A stretch of 7,402 nucleotides of DNA, from NCBI GenBank assembly GCA_023446865.1, contig JAEXPL010000183.1, forward strand, positions 1 to 7,402, given 5' to 3'. A model generated the notes under the pieces. That model saw only the letters and a program-made list of their open reading frames with translations, searched no databases and was not told the DNA's origin. Positions 1 through 7,294 of this stretch are shown piece after piece; the first letter of the stretch is position 1, and every line of letters starts with the position of its first letter. A program made the translations under genes and the position numbers. This stretch comes from Verrucomicrobiota bacterium (lineage in GTDB: Bacteria; Verrucomicrobiota; Verrucomicrobiia; Opitutales; Opitutaceae).

Positions 1-3000
1 GTCGCCTTGAGCCGCGCCAAGCCCAGTCGCGGCTGACCACTGAAGACATGGAACGCACCGCCCACCCCCACCGAACCGTCCCCCTGCACCGCCAACGACC
101 TCACCTCGGCCGATCCCACCCGGCCAAGGCAAACCGAGAAGGCCGGATCCATCCGGTAGATCGGAGCCAGACTCGGCGCCAGCACCTTGAGTTCGGCCGC
201 CGGGGCCGTAGTGCTGCTCAGACCGTCGTTGACGATCACGTCGTAGAAGCCGGCGTCGACCAGCTTGGCGGAATCGATCCGGAACGACGAACCCGTTGCC
301 CCTGCAATCGGTCCACCCAACCGCCGCCACTGGTATTGCAGCGAGCCCGTGCCGCTCGCCGCAACCGTGAAGGTCACTGGCGAACCGGCGACGACCGTCA
401 GCGAGGAGGGACCTTGGTTGATGATCGGCGCCGGGTGCGGACCCGTCACCTGCACCGGAGCGCTGGTAACCGAGCCAAGCGCGTTCGAAACCCGTACCGA
501 ATACCAGCCCAGCTCATTGGGCTGCAGGTCCAAGAGATGGAGGGTCGACTGCGTGCCGCCGGCAATCTGCAGTCCGTCACGGAACCACTGGTACTGCAGA
601 TCGTCACCGATGGCCGTAACTGAGAGAGTCGCGCTACCACCGATCGCGGCAACCTGCGCTGTCGGCGCGACGACAATCGCCGGGACCGGCGGGACATCCC
701 GCTTGAACAACGCCAGACCATACTGGGCATGGCCGTTCCGCACCGCCTTGATCGCAGGGAGCAGGAATCGTCCATCGCCAACCTCGACGCCTTTCGTCGG
801 CACCGTTCCCACAAGGTCGTAGACCACGAAACCCGGCTCGAGCTGGCCGTCCGGCCGCAGCCGGAGAAAAGGTCCGCAGGCCGTGCCATTGTAGCCCGTG
901 AAGGAACCCGAGACGATGCAGCTGCCGTCCGGAAGCGTCAGCGCCAGGTGCGGCCCCGCGTGTGAACCGGCGTCGAACGAGAAACCGCTTCCGTCGCCGT
1001 AGGAATTGTCGAACGCCCCGGAAGGCTCGAGCCGAGCCAAGCACGGCCCCGTGACCCCGTTGGCTCCCGGCAGAAATCCCGACACCATTAGGCGGCCATC
1101 TGGCAACAGCCCCAGCGCCCACACCGTCGTTTCGGAGGTGGCGGACATCGAGAACGCGGAGTCTCGCCCGCCGCCGGACTGGAGCTGAATCACGCCGTAG
1201 TAATACCGGTCGGCCGTCGCATCATAGAGGGTGTTCGCGACCAGTATCCGCCCATCATCGCGAACGGCGAGGTCCCGCACCGTGTCATTGAAACCTCTGC
1301 CAGCGTTGAAGGCAGTGTCCGAACTGCCGTCGGTATTGAGCCGCACCAACCCGCGCCGCTCGGCATTGTCGAAACTGCTGAACCCGCCCGCCACAAGAAT
1401 TCGGCCATCCGCCTGAACGCAGAACCGTGAGATTCGCGTGTAGAGAGTGCTCCACGAATGGAGTACGAACGCTTCGTCCCGCCGTCCGTCCGGCAACAAC
1501 CGCGCCACACCTTCACAACTCCGGCCATCGAATTCGGAAAAGTTTCCCCCGACCAGCACCTTGCCGTCTCCGGCAACCGCTACCTGCGTCGTCGCGGCCG
1601 AAAACCCAGCCGCGGGATCAAAACTCGCATCAACCGACCCATCCGCGTTGAGCCGGGCGATCCGGTTGCGCGGCACGCCATCTACGTGGTGAAACTCCCC
1701 AGCGATGTACCATTTGCCTCCCGGAGCAGGCGTCACGTGATTTACGGTTCCGGGTATCCCAAACGCACCCGCCACCGTGCCGGCCAACACTCCGGAGGAA
1801 GCGTAACGAGCAAATCCCGCGGTCGCGACGGACCCGACCTGCATGAATCCACCCGCGAGGACACGACCGTCGGCCTCGACTTCGAGGCATCCGACAGTGG
1901 ATTTCGGGGCCTCCACCGGGAGGAAAGCCGCATCGATCGCCCCGTCCGCCTGCAATCGGAACAGATAACGTCGCTGCGAATCAGCATTGTTGCCCAGTCC
2001 ACCGGCCACATAAACGGCCCCACCTGAGGCCAACCGGATCGCCGAGGTTCCGCCGTAGTTGTCGATGAGCGGATCGAGCACAAAGGAACTGTCCATCGTT
2101 CCATCTGAATTGAGACGAGTAACCGGCACCTCTCCATTGGCCCTCCCCAGCAAGATCTTCCCAGTGGGCTGAACAGCCACCGCATTCACCGAGCCGCCAT
2201 AGAGCGGCGGAGGAACGAACGAAAGATCCAGGCCGCCGCCGGCCTCCAAACGCGCCAAATTCATGCGCTCGGTTCCCGCCACACTCCGGAACCCCCCTGC
2301 GATCAGGATCCTTCCATCCGCCTGCAACGCGAGCGCCCGAACAAGGCCATCGCATCCAACCCCAGGCTGGAAAGTCCCATCAACCACTCCGGTCGACAAC
2401 ACGCGCGCGATCCGATTCGCCGGAACGCCCCCGCAATGGGTGAACCCACCCCCGACGAGCACACAGCCATCGGTCTGCAAAACAATCGTCCACACCGCGC
2501 CATCGCATCCGGCCCCCGGATCAAAACCTGCATCGAGTGTTCCGTCGGCATTGAGGCGGGCCAAATTCTTGCGAGCCACCCCGGCAACATGGGTGAACTC
2601 GCCTCCGATCAGCACCCGGCCATCAGGCTGGGCCAACACAACATTCACATCGCCGAGCACCTCGGGAGCGAAGGTGGAATCAAGTGTCAGATCCGCCCGG
2701 AATCGGGCCACGCCCGAGCGACGGCTGCCCGCGATCAGCACAAACCTGCCAGCCACGTAGGCTTTCCCGTCCGGAGCACGAGCGATGGAACGCACCTCCG
2801 GTGCGGCATACGTACCGTTCGTGACCGTGATCAGCGGCGCAAACGACGAATCCAAACGATAAGGCTCGTTGACCAGAGCCGAACTCACCCGAAGCGACGC
2901 CGCCATCGAAACCAACGAACCCGAGTCGTCAGTCACCACCACATCGTAGAAGCCCGCCGAGAACGGTTCCGCTGCCGGAATCGTAAGGCTTGGGCTCTCA

Positions 3001-3203
3001 GCGCCGGCGATCGCACTGCCATGATGCCGCCACTGGTAGCGCACGGAACCGACGCCTGTGGCTGCGACACTGAACGACGCCGCTTGCCCGGGGCCGACCG
3101 TCACCGACTCGGGGTGATGTGTGATCGTCACCGCAGCAGCCGAAAGTGCGGTCGCAGCGAAGACCGCCGCGAGCCGGAGAAAACGATTCAATGCAGCGTT
3201 CAT
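1..3203 (-). CDS. Secreted Ig-like / delta-60 (DUF5122) repeat protein, partial (3' end outside window)
   Basis: An uninterrupted minus-strand frame runs from ATG at 3201-3203 to the window edge: 1067 codons with no stop. Residues 1-24 look like a Sec signal peptide (R7/R10, hydrophobic core, cleavage near A-A-A at 22-24). Domains in order: Ig-like fold about 25-106 (YQW at 56-58, YDVVV at 86-90); about 14 delta-60 units from 115 to 835, each with a core like QPDGRVLIGGEF followed by ARLNADGTLDAGF; a second Ig-like domain about 842-920; a third about 925-1008; then a second repeat tract starting at about 1014. The delta-60 units resemble beta-propeller blades, so an extracellular or cell-surface structural or binding role is inferred; no enzyme motif is visible. 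Upstream in-frame starts exist (ATG 3272, GTG 3269, GTG 3242) but would bury the signal peptide. There is no strong Shine-Dalgarno. A C-terminal sorting domain cannot be judged because the end is missing. Confidence 0.88.
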   Translation of the reverse strand, partial: MNAALNRFLRLAAVFAATALSAAAVTITHHPESVTVGPGQAASFSVAATGVGSVRYQWRHHGSAIAGAESPSLTIPAAEPFSAGFYDVVVTDDSGSLVSMAASLRVSSALVNEPYRLDSSFAPLITVTNGTYAAPEVRSIARAPDGKAYVAGRFVLIAGSRRSGVARFRADLTLDSTFAPEVLGDVNVVLAQPDGRVLIGGEFTHVAGVARKNLARLNADGTLDAGFDPGAGCDGAVWTIVLQTDGCVLVGGGFTHCGGVPANRIARVLSTGVVDGTFQPGVGCDGLVRALALQADGRILIAGGFRSVAGTERMNLARLEAGGGLDLSFVPPPLYGGSVNAVAVQPTGKILLGRANGEVPVTRLNSDGTMDSSFVLDPLIDNYGGTSAIRLASGGAVYVAGGLGNNADSQRRYLFRLQADGAIDAAFLPVEAPKSTVGCLEVEADGRVLAGGFMQVGSVATAGFARYASSGVLAGTVAGAFGIPGTVNHVTPAPGGKWYIAGEFHHVDGVPRNRIARLNADGSVDASFDPAAGFSAATTQVAVAGDGKVLVGGNFSEFDGRSCEGVARLLPDGRRDEAFVLHSWSTLYTRISRFCVQADGRILVAGGFSSFDNAERRGLVRLNTDGSSDTAFNAGRGFNDTVRDLAVRDDGRILVANTLYDATADRYYYGVIQLQSGGGRDSAFSMSATSETTVWALGLLPDGRLMVSGFLPGANGVTGPCLARLEPSGAFDNSYGDGSGFSFDAGSHAGPHLALTLPDGSCIVSGSFTGYNGTACGPFLRLRPDGQLEPGFVVYDLVGTVPTKGVEVGDGRFLLPAIKAVRNGHAQYGLALFKRDVPPVPAIVVAPTAQVAAIGGSATLSVTAIGDDLQYQWFRDGLQIAGGTQSTLHLLDLQPNELGWYSVRVSNALGSVTSAPVQVTGPHPAPIINQGPSSLTVVAGSPVTFTVAASGTGSLQYQWRRLGGPIAGATGSSFRIDSAKLVDAGFYDVIVNDGLSSTTAPAAELKVLAPSLAPIYRMDPAFSVCLGRVGSAEVRSLAVQGDGSVGVGGAFHVFSGQPRLGLARLKA
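699..2861 (-). repeat. Tandem delta-60 (DUF5122) protein repeats, about 14 units
   Basis: Residues 115-835 of the secreted protein are a run of diverged units of about 45-55 residues. Each has a hydrophobic strand, then D-G-(R/K)-(I/V)-L-(V/I)-(A/G)-G-G-F, then (L/V)ARL-x-(A/S)-DG-x-(L/V)-D-x-x-F. Clear units begin near residues 137, 186, 237, 288, 339, 387, 437, 487, 538, 591, 642, 693, 752 and 805. The last two or three are degenerate. Units are diverged at DNA level, indicating an old tandem expansion rather than a recent one. A further unit starts near residue 1014 and continues out of the window. Confidence 0.8.
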
Positions 3204-3224
3204 GGTTCCACGATGGGGCTTGGA

Positions 3225-3242
3225 GTGCCGACCAATCGGCAC
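3225..3242. repeat. Perfect 7-bp hairpin between the peptidase stop and the delta-60 gene start
   Basis: GTGCCGA (3225-3231) and TCGGCAC (3236-3242) are exact reverse complements with a 4-base loop. The hairpin lies 83 bases past the M13 peptidase stop and 21 bases before the delta-60 ATG. No T-tract follows on either strand, so it is not a standard rho-independent terminator. It could be a 5'-leader structure of the delta-60 mRNA or a weak 3' stabiliser of the peptidase mRNA. The rest of the 119-base gap shows no clear promoter. Confidence 0.5.
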
Positions 3243-3322
3243 ATCGCGAACTCCGAGGGTTTGCGCCACCATCCACGCCTCCGCTACGTCAGATGGCGAG
3301 GATTTTCACACTCGCAACCCGC

Positions 3323-5383
3323 TCACCAGATCCGTGCCCGCTGCTCGGGCGCGCGCCACAACGGGTCGCCCTCGACGATGCCCCACGCGGCGAAGAATTC
3401 CGGAAGGTTCACCAGCGGGCCGAGCGCGCGGAAATTTCCCGGGGCGTGCGGCCCCACCACCAGCTGCCGCTCCAGCGCCGCCGGCCGGTAGAGCGTCCGG
3501 CCCCACAGCTGCGCCCACGCGAGGAAGAACCGCTGCTCCGGCGTGAAACCGTCGATCGGCTCGGGGCGCGGCCGGCCGGCGAGCGAGTGCTGCAACGCCT
3601 CGTAGGCCACGCTCACGCCACCGAGGTCCGCGATGTTTTCGCCCAAGCTCAGGCGGCCGTTGACGAACTTGCCCGGTAACGCCTCGTATCCGCCATACTG
3701 AGCCACCAGGAACTCGGAGCGCTCCTTGAAGGCCGCGGCGTCGGCCTCCGTCCACCAGTCGGCGAGGTTGCCGCGCCCGTCGAACTTCCGGCCCTGGTCG
3801 TCGAAGCCGTGCGTGATCTCGTGGCCGATCACGCAGGCGATCGCGCCGAAGTTCACCGCGTCGTCCGCCGCCATGTCGAAGAACGGCGGCTGGAGGATGC
3901 CGGCCGGGAAGACGATCTCGTTGCGCGTGGAGGAGAAATAGGCGTTCACCGTCGGCGGCGTCATCCCCCACTCGTCGGGGTCGACCGGTTGCCCGAGCTT
4001 CGCAAGCTCGTCGGACGTATCCCATTCGCGGGCGCGGCGGACGTTGGCGGCGAAGCTGTCACGGGCCACCACAAGGCCGGCGTAGCTCTTCCACTTGTCC
4101 GGATAGCCGATCTTCGCGCGGAACGCCGTGAACTTCTCCAGCGCCTTCACGCGCGTCTCCGGCGTCATCCACTCGAGCCGTTCGAGCCGGGCGCGGAACG
4201 CGGCCTTGATGTGTCCGATCATCTCGCCCATCCGGGCCTTCGCCTCCGGCGGGAAATAGCGCGCCACGTAGAGCTGGCCCAGCGTGTCGCCGATCTCGCC
4301 GTCGACCGCGCGGGCCGCCCGCCGCCAGCGCGGCTCGGGCTGCGGCGTGCCGCGCAGCACCGTGTCGTTGAACCGGAAGCTCTCGTCCTCGAACGCCGCC
4401 GGCAGGTACGGCGCGTAGGCGCGCACGAGGTGCCAGCGCAGATACGTGCGCCACTGGCCGAGCGGGCGCCGCGCCGCCTCCTCCGCCACCGCAGCGGCGT
4501 AGGGCGGGTGGTTGAGCACGACCGAGTCGAGCGCCGGCACGCCGAGCCCGTCGGCCCAGGCGCGCCACGCGAAGCCCGGCGCCTCGCGCTCCAGCTCGGC
4601 GAGCGTGCGTCGGTTGTAGTTGGAAACCGGGTCGCGCATCTCCACCGGCCGCTTCGAGGCGCGGGCGAGCGCCGTCTCGAGCTCCAGCACCGCCTCGGCC
4701 CCCGCCTGCGCCGTGGCGGGATCGTCGCCGAGCAGACCGAGCATCGTGCGGACATGGGCGAGGTACGCCGTGCGCTTCTCGGCGAAGCTCTCCTCGAGAT
4801 AGTAGTCGCGGTTCGGCAGGCCGAGCCCGCCCTGCGTGAGGTAGAACGTGTTGCGGTCGCTCGCCTTCGCATCCGGCCGCACTCCGGGCGAGCCGAGCGC
4901 GCCCACGCCGATCCGCCGCAGCCGGCCCACCGCGCGGGCCAACGCCTCGGGCGAGTCGACGGTCGCAATGGCGGCGAGTTCATCGGCGATCGGCGCGAGG
5001 CCGGCGGCCTCGATCGCCGCGGTGTCGAGCGCCATGGCGTAGAAGAGTCCGGCCCGGCGCGTGGGCGAGTTCGGCGCCGCCGCGGTGTCGGCCGCCGCCG
5101 CCTCAAGCACGGCGTGGACCTTCTCGGAGTTGGCGCGCTCGAGGGCGTTGAAGCTCGTCCAGCGGAACTGGTCGTCCGGGATCTTCGCCGTGGCCAGCCA
5201 GCCTCCCGCCGCGAACTTCACGAAGTCCTGCCGCGGGCTCACCGTGCGGTCGAGGTCGGCCACGGAGAACCGCAGCTCCTCGATCGGTGCCGCAGCGGCC
5301 GGGACCGCGGGCTCGGTGGCGACCGCCGCGAACGGCAGCGCGAGGGGAAACAGGACCAACCACGTCGTTGGGGGAAAACGCAT
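3323..5383 (-). CDS. M13 family (neprilysin-like) zinc metallopeptidase, secreted
   Basis: A complete 686-residue protein, the usual length for bacterial M13 peptidases. These zinc endopeptidases cleave peptides outside the cytoplasm. Residues 1-22 are a Sec signal peptide ending A-V-A, with no lipobox cysteine. The N-terminal M13 domain spans about 45-430. The catalytic domain (about 478-683) has the substrate-binding NAYF (480-483), the zinc motif HEITH (521-525), and ENIADLGG (582-589) supplying the third zinc ligand E582 and catalytic D586. H646 and R652 match the conserved C-terminal His/Arg. The chain ends R-I-W; the penultimate-region Cys of animal neprilysins is absent. The frame stays open for 54 codons upstream of the chosen ATG (5381-5383), to 5545, but that extension is Arg-rich and would hide the signal peptide. 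No good Shine-Dalgarno precedes this ATG (upstream bases GCGAGCC). The gene is very GC-rich, which creates long spurious antisense frames. It is separated by 168 bases from hicB and is probably its own transcription unit. Confidence 0.95.
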   Translation of the reverse strand: MRFPPTTWLVLFPLALPFAAVATEPAVPAAAAPIEELRFSVADLDRTVSPRQDFVKFAAGGWLATAKIPDDQFRWTSFNALERANSEKVHAVLEAAAADTAAAPNSPTRRAGLFYAMALDTAAIEAAGLAPIADELAAIATVDSPEALARAVGRLRRIGVGALGSPGVRPDAKASDRNTFYLTQGGLGLPNRDYYLEESFAEKRTAYLAHVRTMLGLLGDDPATAQAGAEAVLELETALARASKRPVEMRDPVSNYNRRTLAELEREAPGFAWRAWADGLGVPALDSVVLNHPPYAAAVAEEAARRPLGQWRTYLRWHLVRAYAPYLPAAFEDESFRFNDTVLRGTPQPEPRWRRAARAVDGEIGDTLGQLYVARYFPPEAKARMGEMIGHIKAAFRARLERLEWMTPETRVKALEKFTAFRAKIGYPDKWKSYAGLVVARDSFAANVRRAREWDTSDELAKLGQPVDPDEWGMTPPTVNAYFSSTRNEIVFPAGILQPPFFDMAADDAVNFGAIACVIGHEITHGFDDQGRKFDGRGNLADWWTEADAAAFKERSEFLVAQYGGYEALPGKFVNGRLSLGENIADLGGVSVAYEALQHSLAGRPRPEPIDGFTPEQRFFLAWAQLWGRTLYRPAALERQLVVGPHAPGNFRALGPLVNLPEFFAAWGIVEGDPLWRAPEQRARIW

Positions 5384-5551
5384 GGCTCGCGAGTGTGCGC
5401 CCCGCCGCGCCCCACGCAATCCCGCGGACAGCGGCACTACCGCGCGAGTCCTAAGAATCAATTGGAGTAGTCCGAGGCAGGGCGAGGCGTCCCCGCCGAG
5501 CCGCCTGCACACGCGTCTCTCGCCCGGAAGACGCCATGCGAGCAATCCGAA

Positions 5552-5917
5552 CTACGCCTTGGCGAGCGCATCGGCGACGAACTGGTTCAGGCTCAGGTTT
5601 TGGGCCGCCGCCCGGAGAGCGACCTTTTGATGGAGGCCCGGATCGACGCGCACGACAAACTTGCCGCTGTAGCTCTTGCCGGAGGTGGCGGCCGGCAGCC
5701 GCTCGCCGCCCGCGAGCAGCTCGGCGACATGCGCTTCGACAAGGCCGCAGAGTTCGCGATAGACCTCCGTCTCCTCCACGCCGTGGCAGCCGCCGAAGAA
5801 CAGCCCGGGGCAGCGGCCCACGAAGCAGCGATCCGCGTCGGACCATTCGACGATCTTCAGGTAACGGGCTGCGGCTTCCTTCACGGCCCGCTGGGTCGTG
5901 CTGGTGGTTTTCTTCAT
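5552..5917 (-). CDS. hicB: HicB family antitoxin (partial RNase H-like fold plus ribbon-helix-helix)
   Basis: A 121-residue protein starting at ATG 5915-5917 and ending in TAG. Residues about 18-70 (ARYLKIVEWSDADRCFVGRC onward, then PGLFFGG and a helical EETEVYRELCGLVEAHV) fit the degenerate RNase H-like HicB core, which binds and blocks the HicA toxin. Residues about 85-121 (SGKFVVRVDPGLHQKVALRA, then SLNQFVADAL) are a typical ribbon-helix-helix DNA-binding segment of the COG4226-like HicB type, so the protein should also autorepress its operon. The start is fixed by a good ribosome site AGGAG (5926-5930, 8 bases upstream) and by a 4-base ATGA overlap with the hicA stop. That overlap implies translational coupling. 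The same frame extends upstream without a stop as far as 6298, but that part lies over hicA in another frame and is not coding. Confidence 0.92.
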   Translation of the reverse strand: MKKTTSTTQRAVKEAAARYLKIVEWSDADRCFVGRCPGLFFGGCHGVEETEVYRELCGLVEAHVAELLAGGERLPAATSGKSYSGKFVVRVDPGLHQKVALRAAAQNLSLNQFVADALAKA

Positions 5918-6117
5918 GACTTCGTCTCCTTCGTCGCGGCAATGGCCGCCTTCACGTCCTTCTCCTGATAGTGATGGGCATCGGCCCCGGTTTGCCCGGA
6001 GAGGATGACCGTGGTCCCGCCCGCGTGCCGAAACTTCCGATGGCTGCCGGTCGTCCCGACGTGGACGAAGCCGGCTTGCTGGAGATCGGCAATGAGTTGG
6101 CGGAGTTTCCGCGGCAT
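5914..6117 (-). CDS. hicA: HicA family toxin (mRNA interferase, dsRBD-like fold)
   Basis: A 67-residue protein, the normal size for HicA toxins, which are ribosome-independent mRNA-cleaving enzymes with a double-stranded-RNA-binding-like fold. It begins MPRKLRQLIADLQQAGF, the standard HicA first strand/helix. It then carries GSHRKFRH (24-31) with the candidate catalytic histidine H26, and a strand/helix ending VILSGQTG...YQEKDVKAAI. It precedes hicB and overlaps it by 4 bases, the canonical hicAB order. No Shine-Dalgarno is visible before the ATG (6115-6117): the preceding 24 bases are three bases plus a 21-base palindrome. Translation may therefore be leaderless or weak, which would keep toxin synthesis low relative to the antitoxin with its strong ribosome site. 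No inactivating change is visible. Confidence 0.92.
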   Translation of the reverse strand: MPRKLRQLIADLQQAGFVHVGTTGSHRKFRHAGGTTVILSGQTGADAHHYQEKDVKAAIAATKETKS

Positions 6118-6120
6118 CGA

Positions 6121-6141
6121 CTAGTATCGTTATGATACTAG
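6121..6141. promoter_or_regulatory. Palindromic candidate HicB operator at the hicA start
   Basis: CTAGTATC (6121-6128) and GATACTAG (6134-6141) form a perfect 8-bp inverted repeat with a 5-base centre. It is conspicuously AT-rich in this GC-rich window and ends three bases before the hicA ATG. Position and symmetry match an operator for the ribbon-helix-helix domain of HicB, giving autorepression. A TTGACC hexamer on the minus strand (6149-6154) could be a -35 box. Candidate -10 sequences (AACGAT at 17-base spacing, GATACT at 20) lie inside the palindrome, so HicB binding would cover the promoter. The operator call is an inference from context; the palindrome itself is seen directly. Confidence 0.72.
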
Positions 6142-6322
6142 ATTCCAAGGTCAACCCCGCGTTCGTCCACCCCGAACCTGCTTCACGGGAGCACGCCCGC
6201 TGGGGAGCAAGGACTCCTTCGGTTTCAGCCTGCTCGCCCTTTCTCAGCGATAGTCGGGCCTTCGCGGGCGTGGCGCCGTAACCCCGGTTCAAACCCAACT
6301 TCTCCGGTGTGGGCTTCTGCTC
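6142..6322. other. Intergenic region with long-range GC-rich inverted repeat
   Basis: 181 bases lie between the stop of the SUFU-type gene and hicA. CACGCCCGC (6192-6200) and GCGGGCGTG (6264-6272) are perfect 9-bp inverted repeats 63 bases apart. Between them lies an 11-base palindrome AAGGACTCCTT (6209-6219). The stretch GGTTCAAACCC (6286-6296) resembles a tRNA T-loop, but no pairing stem surrounds it and no other tRNA arm is present. The region could hold the 3' end of the SUFU gene transcript, a structured RNA or a repeat remnant; no coding gene is supported. Confidence 0.35.
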
Positions 6323-6931
6323 CTACACTGCACTCTTCCGGAAACAATCGAAGGCTGCGGCGATGCCGCTTGCCTCAAACCGGTCGAGTAAAGCGCCGAC
6401 ACCCTGCTCTCTGGCGAGGCGTAGCTCGGCCGGAGTGATCGGCACAATGTTCAGAAGCTCCCTCGCGCGACTGCACTTCATCACCCGCTTCGCATCGATC
6501 CCAAACGGCAGAGTAAACAGAACCGCCGTCATCTCGACGTTTGTCGCCAGCGTCCGCTGGAGATCGAGCGTATGGCCAACATCGACAACCAACTTCTGGT
6601 CGATGATACAGTCACCGATCATTTGCAGGATCGCGGAGGCCATATCCTCCTTGCCCGAAGCCCCGCCGCCAATCGGGACGGCCGAGAAAGCAATCAACTC
6701 GATCCTGTCGCTCGTCTCCTTCTGTTCCAACGGGGCAACAGGCATCGCGTGATCAGATAGTCCGTATGTGATAGCTACCGTGACATCGTGCGCCTCCGAT
6801 ATCAGACCACGCCAGAAACTGCGCTTCAAAGGCGGGAACATCGCAGCAGACACGTGGCCACCATTCTCGGGATCGCGGACGAACGCCGGAGCCCGACCAA
6901 ACACCGCTGCATACTTTGCGAGAGTGTCCAT
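6323..6931 (-). CDS. Suppressor-of-fused (SUFU) domain protein
   Basis: A 202-residue cytoplasmic protein with no signal peptide or membrane segment; the size fits bacterial single-domain SUFU proteins. Recognisable family blocks in order: VTVAITYGLSDHAMPV (50-65, the 'T-x-G-(M/L)-S-D-x-x-M' block), RIELIAF (76-82), VVDVGHTLDL (115-124, the 'GHT' block), and LLNIVPITPAEL (159-170) followed by GVGALLDRFE (177-186), the C-terminal block. Bacterial SUFU proteins are known in part as immunity proteins of polymorphic toxin systems; many have no assigned function. The ATG at 6929-6931 is preferred, with AAGG four bases upstream; a TTG at 6953-6955 would add eight residues. GC content is visibly lower than in the peptidase gene (one 60-base sample about 57% against about 80%), which hints at transfer. 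No toxin gene is visible next to it; the upstream DNA looks noncoding. Confidence 0.78.
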   Translation of the reverse strand: MDTLAKYAAVFGRAPAFVRDPENGGHVSAAMFPPLKRSFWRGLISEAHDVTVAITYGLSDHAMPVAPLEQKETSDRIELIAFSAVPIGGGASGKEDMASAILQMIGDCIIDQKLVVDVGHTLDLQRTLATNVEMTAVLFTLPFGIDAKRVMKCSRARELLNIVPITPAELRLAREQGVGALLDRFEASGIAAAFDCFRKSAV

Positions 6932-7162
6932 TCTGCCTTGGCGCACCAATGACAATAGCCTCAGCCGCGTTTCACGACCTGATGGTGAATAGCAGCGGAG
7001 CCCATTGTGTTGGAGTTGAAAGGGGAGAGGATTTCAGGACTGGCATCGCAGAAGAAGCCCAGCGCGAGGGTGCCTCCATCAGACCTTCCGGCTCCCTGAA
7101 GTCGAGCGTGTTGATACAGAGGGCGGCCTCAGCCATCAACCGGCGACGGCTCCGAATGGTGA

Positions 7163-7184
7163 ACCCGCTTGCCCCCAAGCGGGT
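7163..7184. repeat. Perfect 9-bp hairpin (REP-like), left copy
   Basis: ACCCGCTTG (7163-7171) and CAAGCGGGT (7176-7184) are exact reverse complements around a CCCC loop. Read on the plus strand the loop core is TTGCCCCCAA, almost the same as that of the 7295-7319 hairpin read on the minus strand. No T-tract follows, so a terminator is unlikely. Paired, oppositely oriented GC-rich hairpins in noncoding DNA resemble REP/BIME elements. Confidence 0.6.
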
Positions 7185-7294
7185 CGCGTGTGCCGCCCGC
7201 GGCAAGTACGCTCCGCCGCACAACGCATCGCCATGCGCCTGCGTCCGCTTGCGTCCCATCCTCCGGCGATAGCTGATCTGCCGCGGCGTCCCTC

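Noticed and set aside
2436..3491. 351-codon plus-strand open frame opposite the delta-60 gene
   Set aside because: It overlaps both the delta-60 coding region and the 3' end of the peptidase gene on the opposite strand. Its translation has no recognisable domain.
3809..5470. 553-codon open frame on the plus strand opposite the M13 peptidase
   Set aside because: It is antisense to a complete peptidase with all catalytic motifs. Its product is Arg-rich low-complexity sequence, typical of a shadow frame in very GC-rich DNA.
5513..5534. GCGTCT/AGACGC hairpin after the hicB stop as a terminator
   Set aside because: The stem is only 6 bp with a 10-base loop and no following T-tract, which is too weak to call.
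6286..6296. GGTTCAAACCC, tRNA T-loop-like
   Set aside because: The flanking bases do not form a T-stem, and no acceptor, D or anticodon arm is present on either strand.
5552..6298. 248-codon version of HicB starting at 6298
   Set aside because: The N-terminal half reads through the intergenic region and hicA in another frame. The true start is the ATG with an AGGAG site overlapping the hicA stop.
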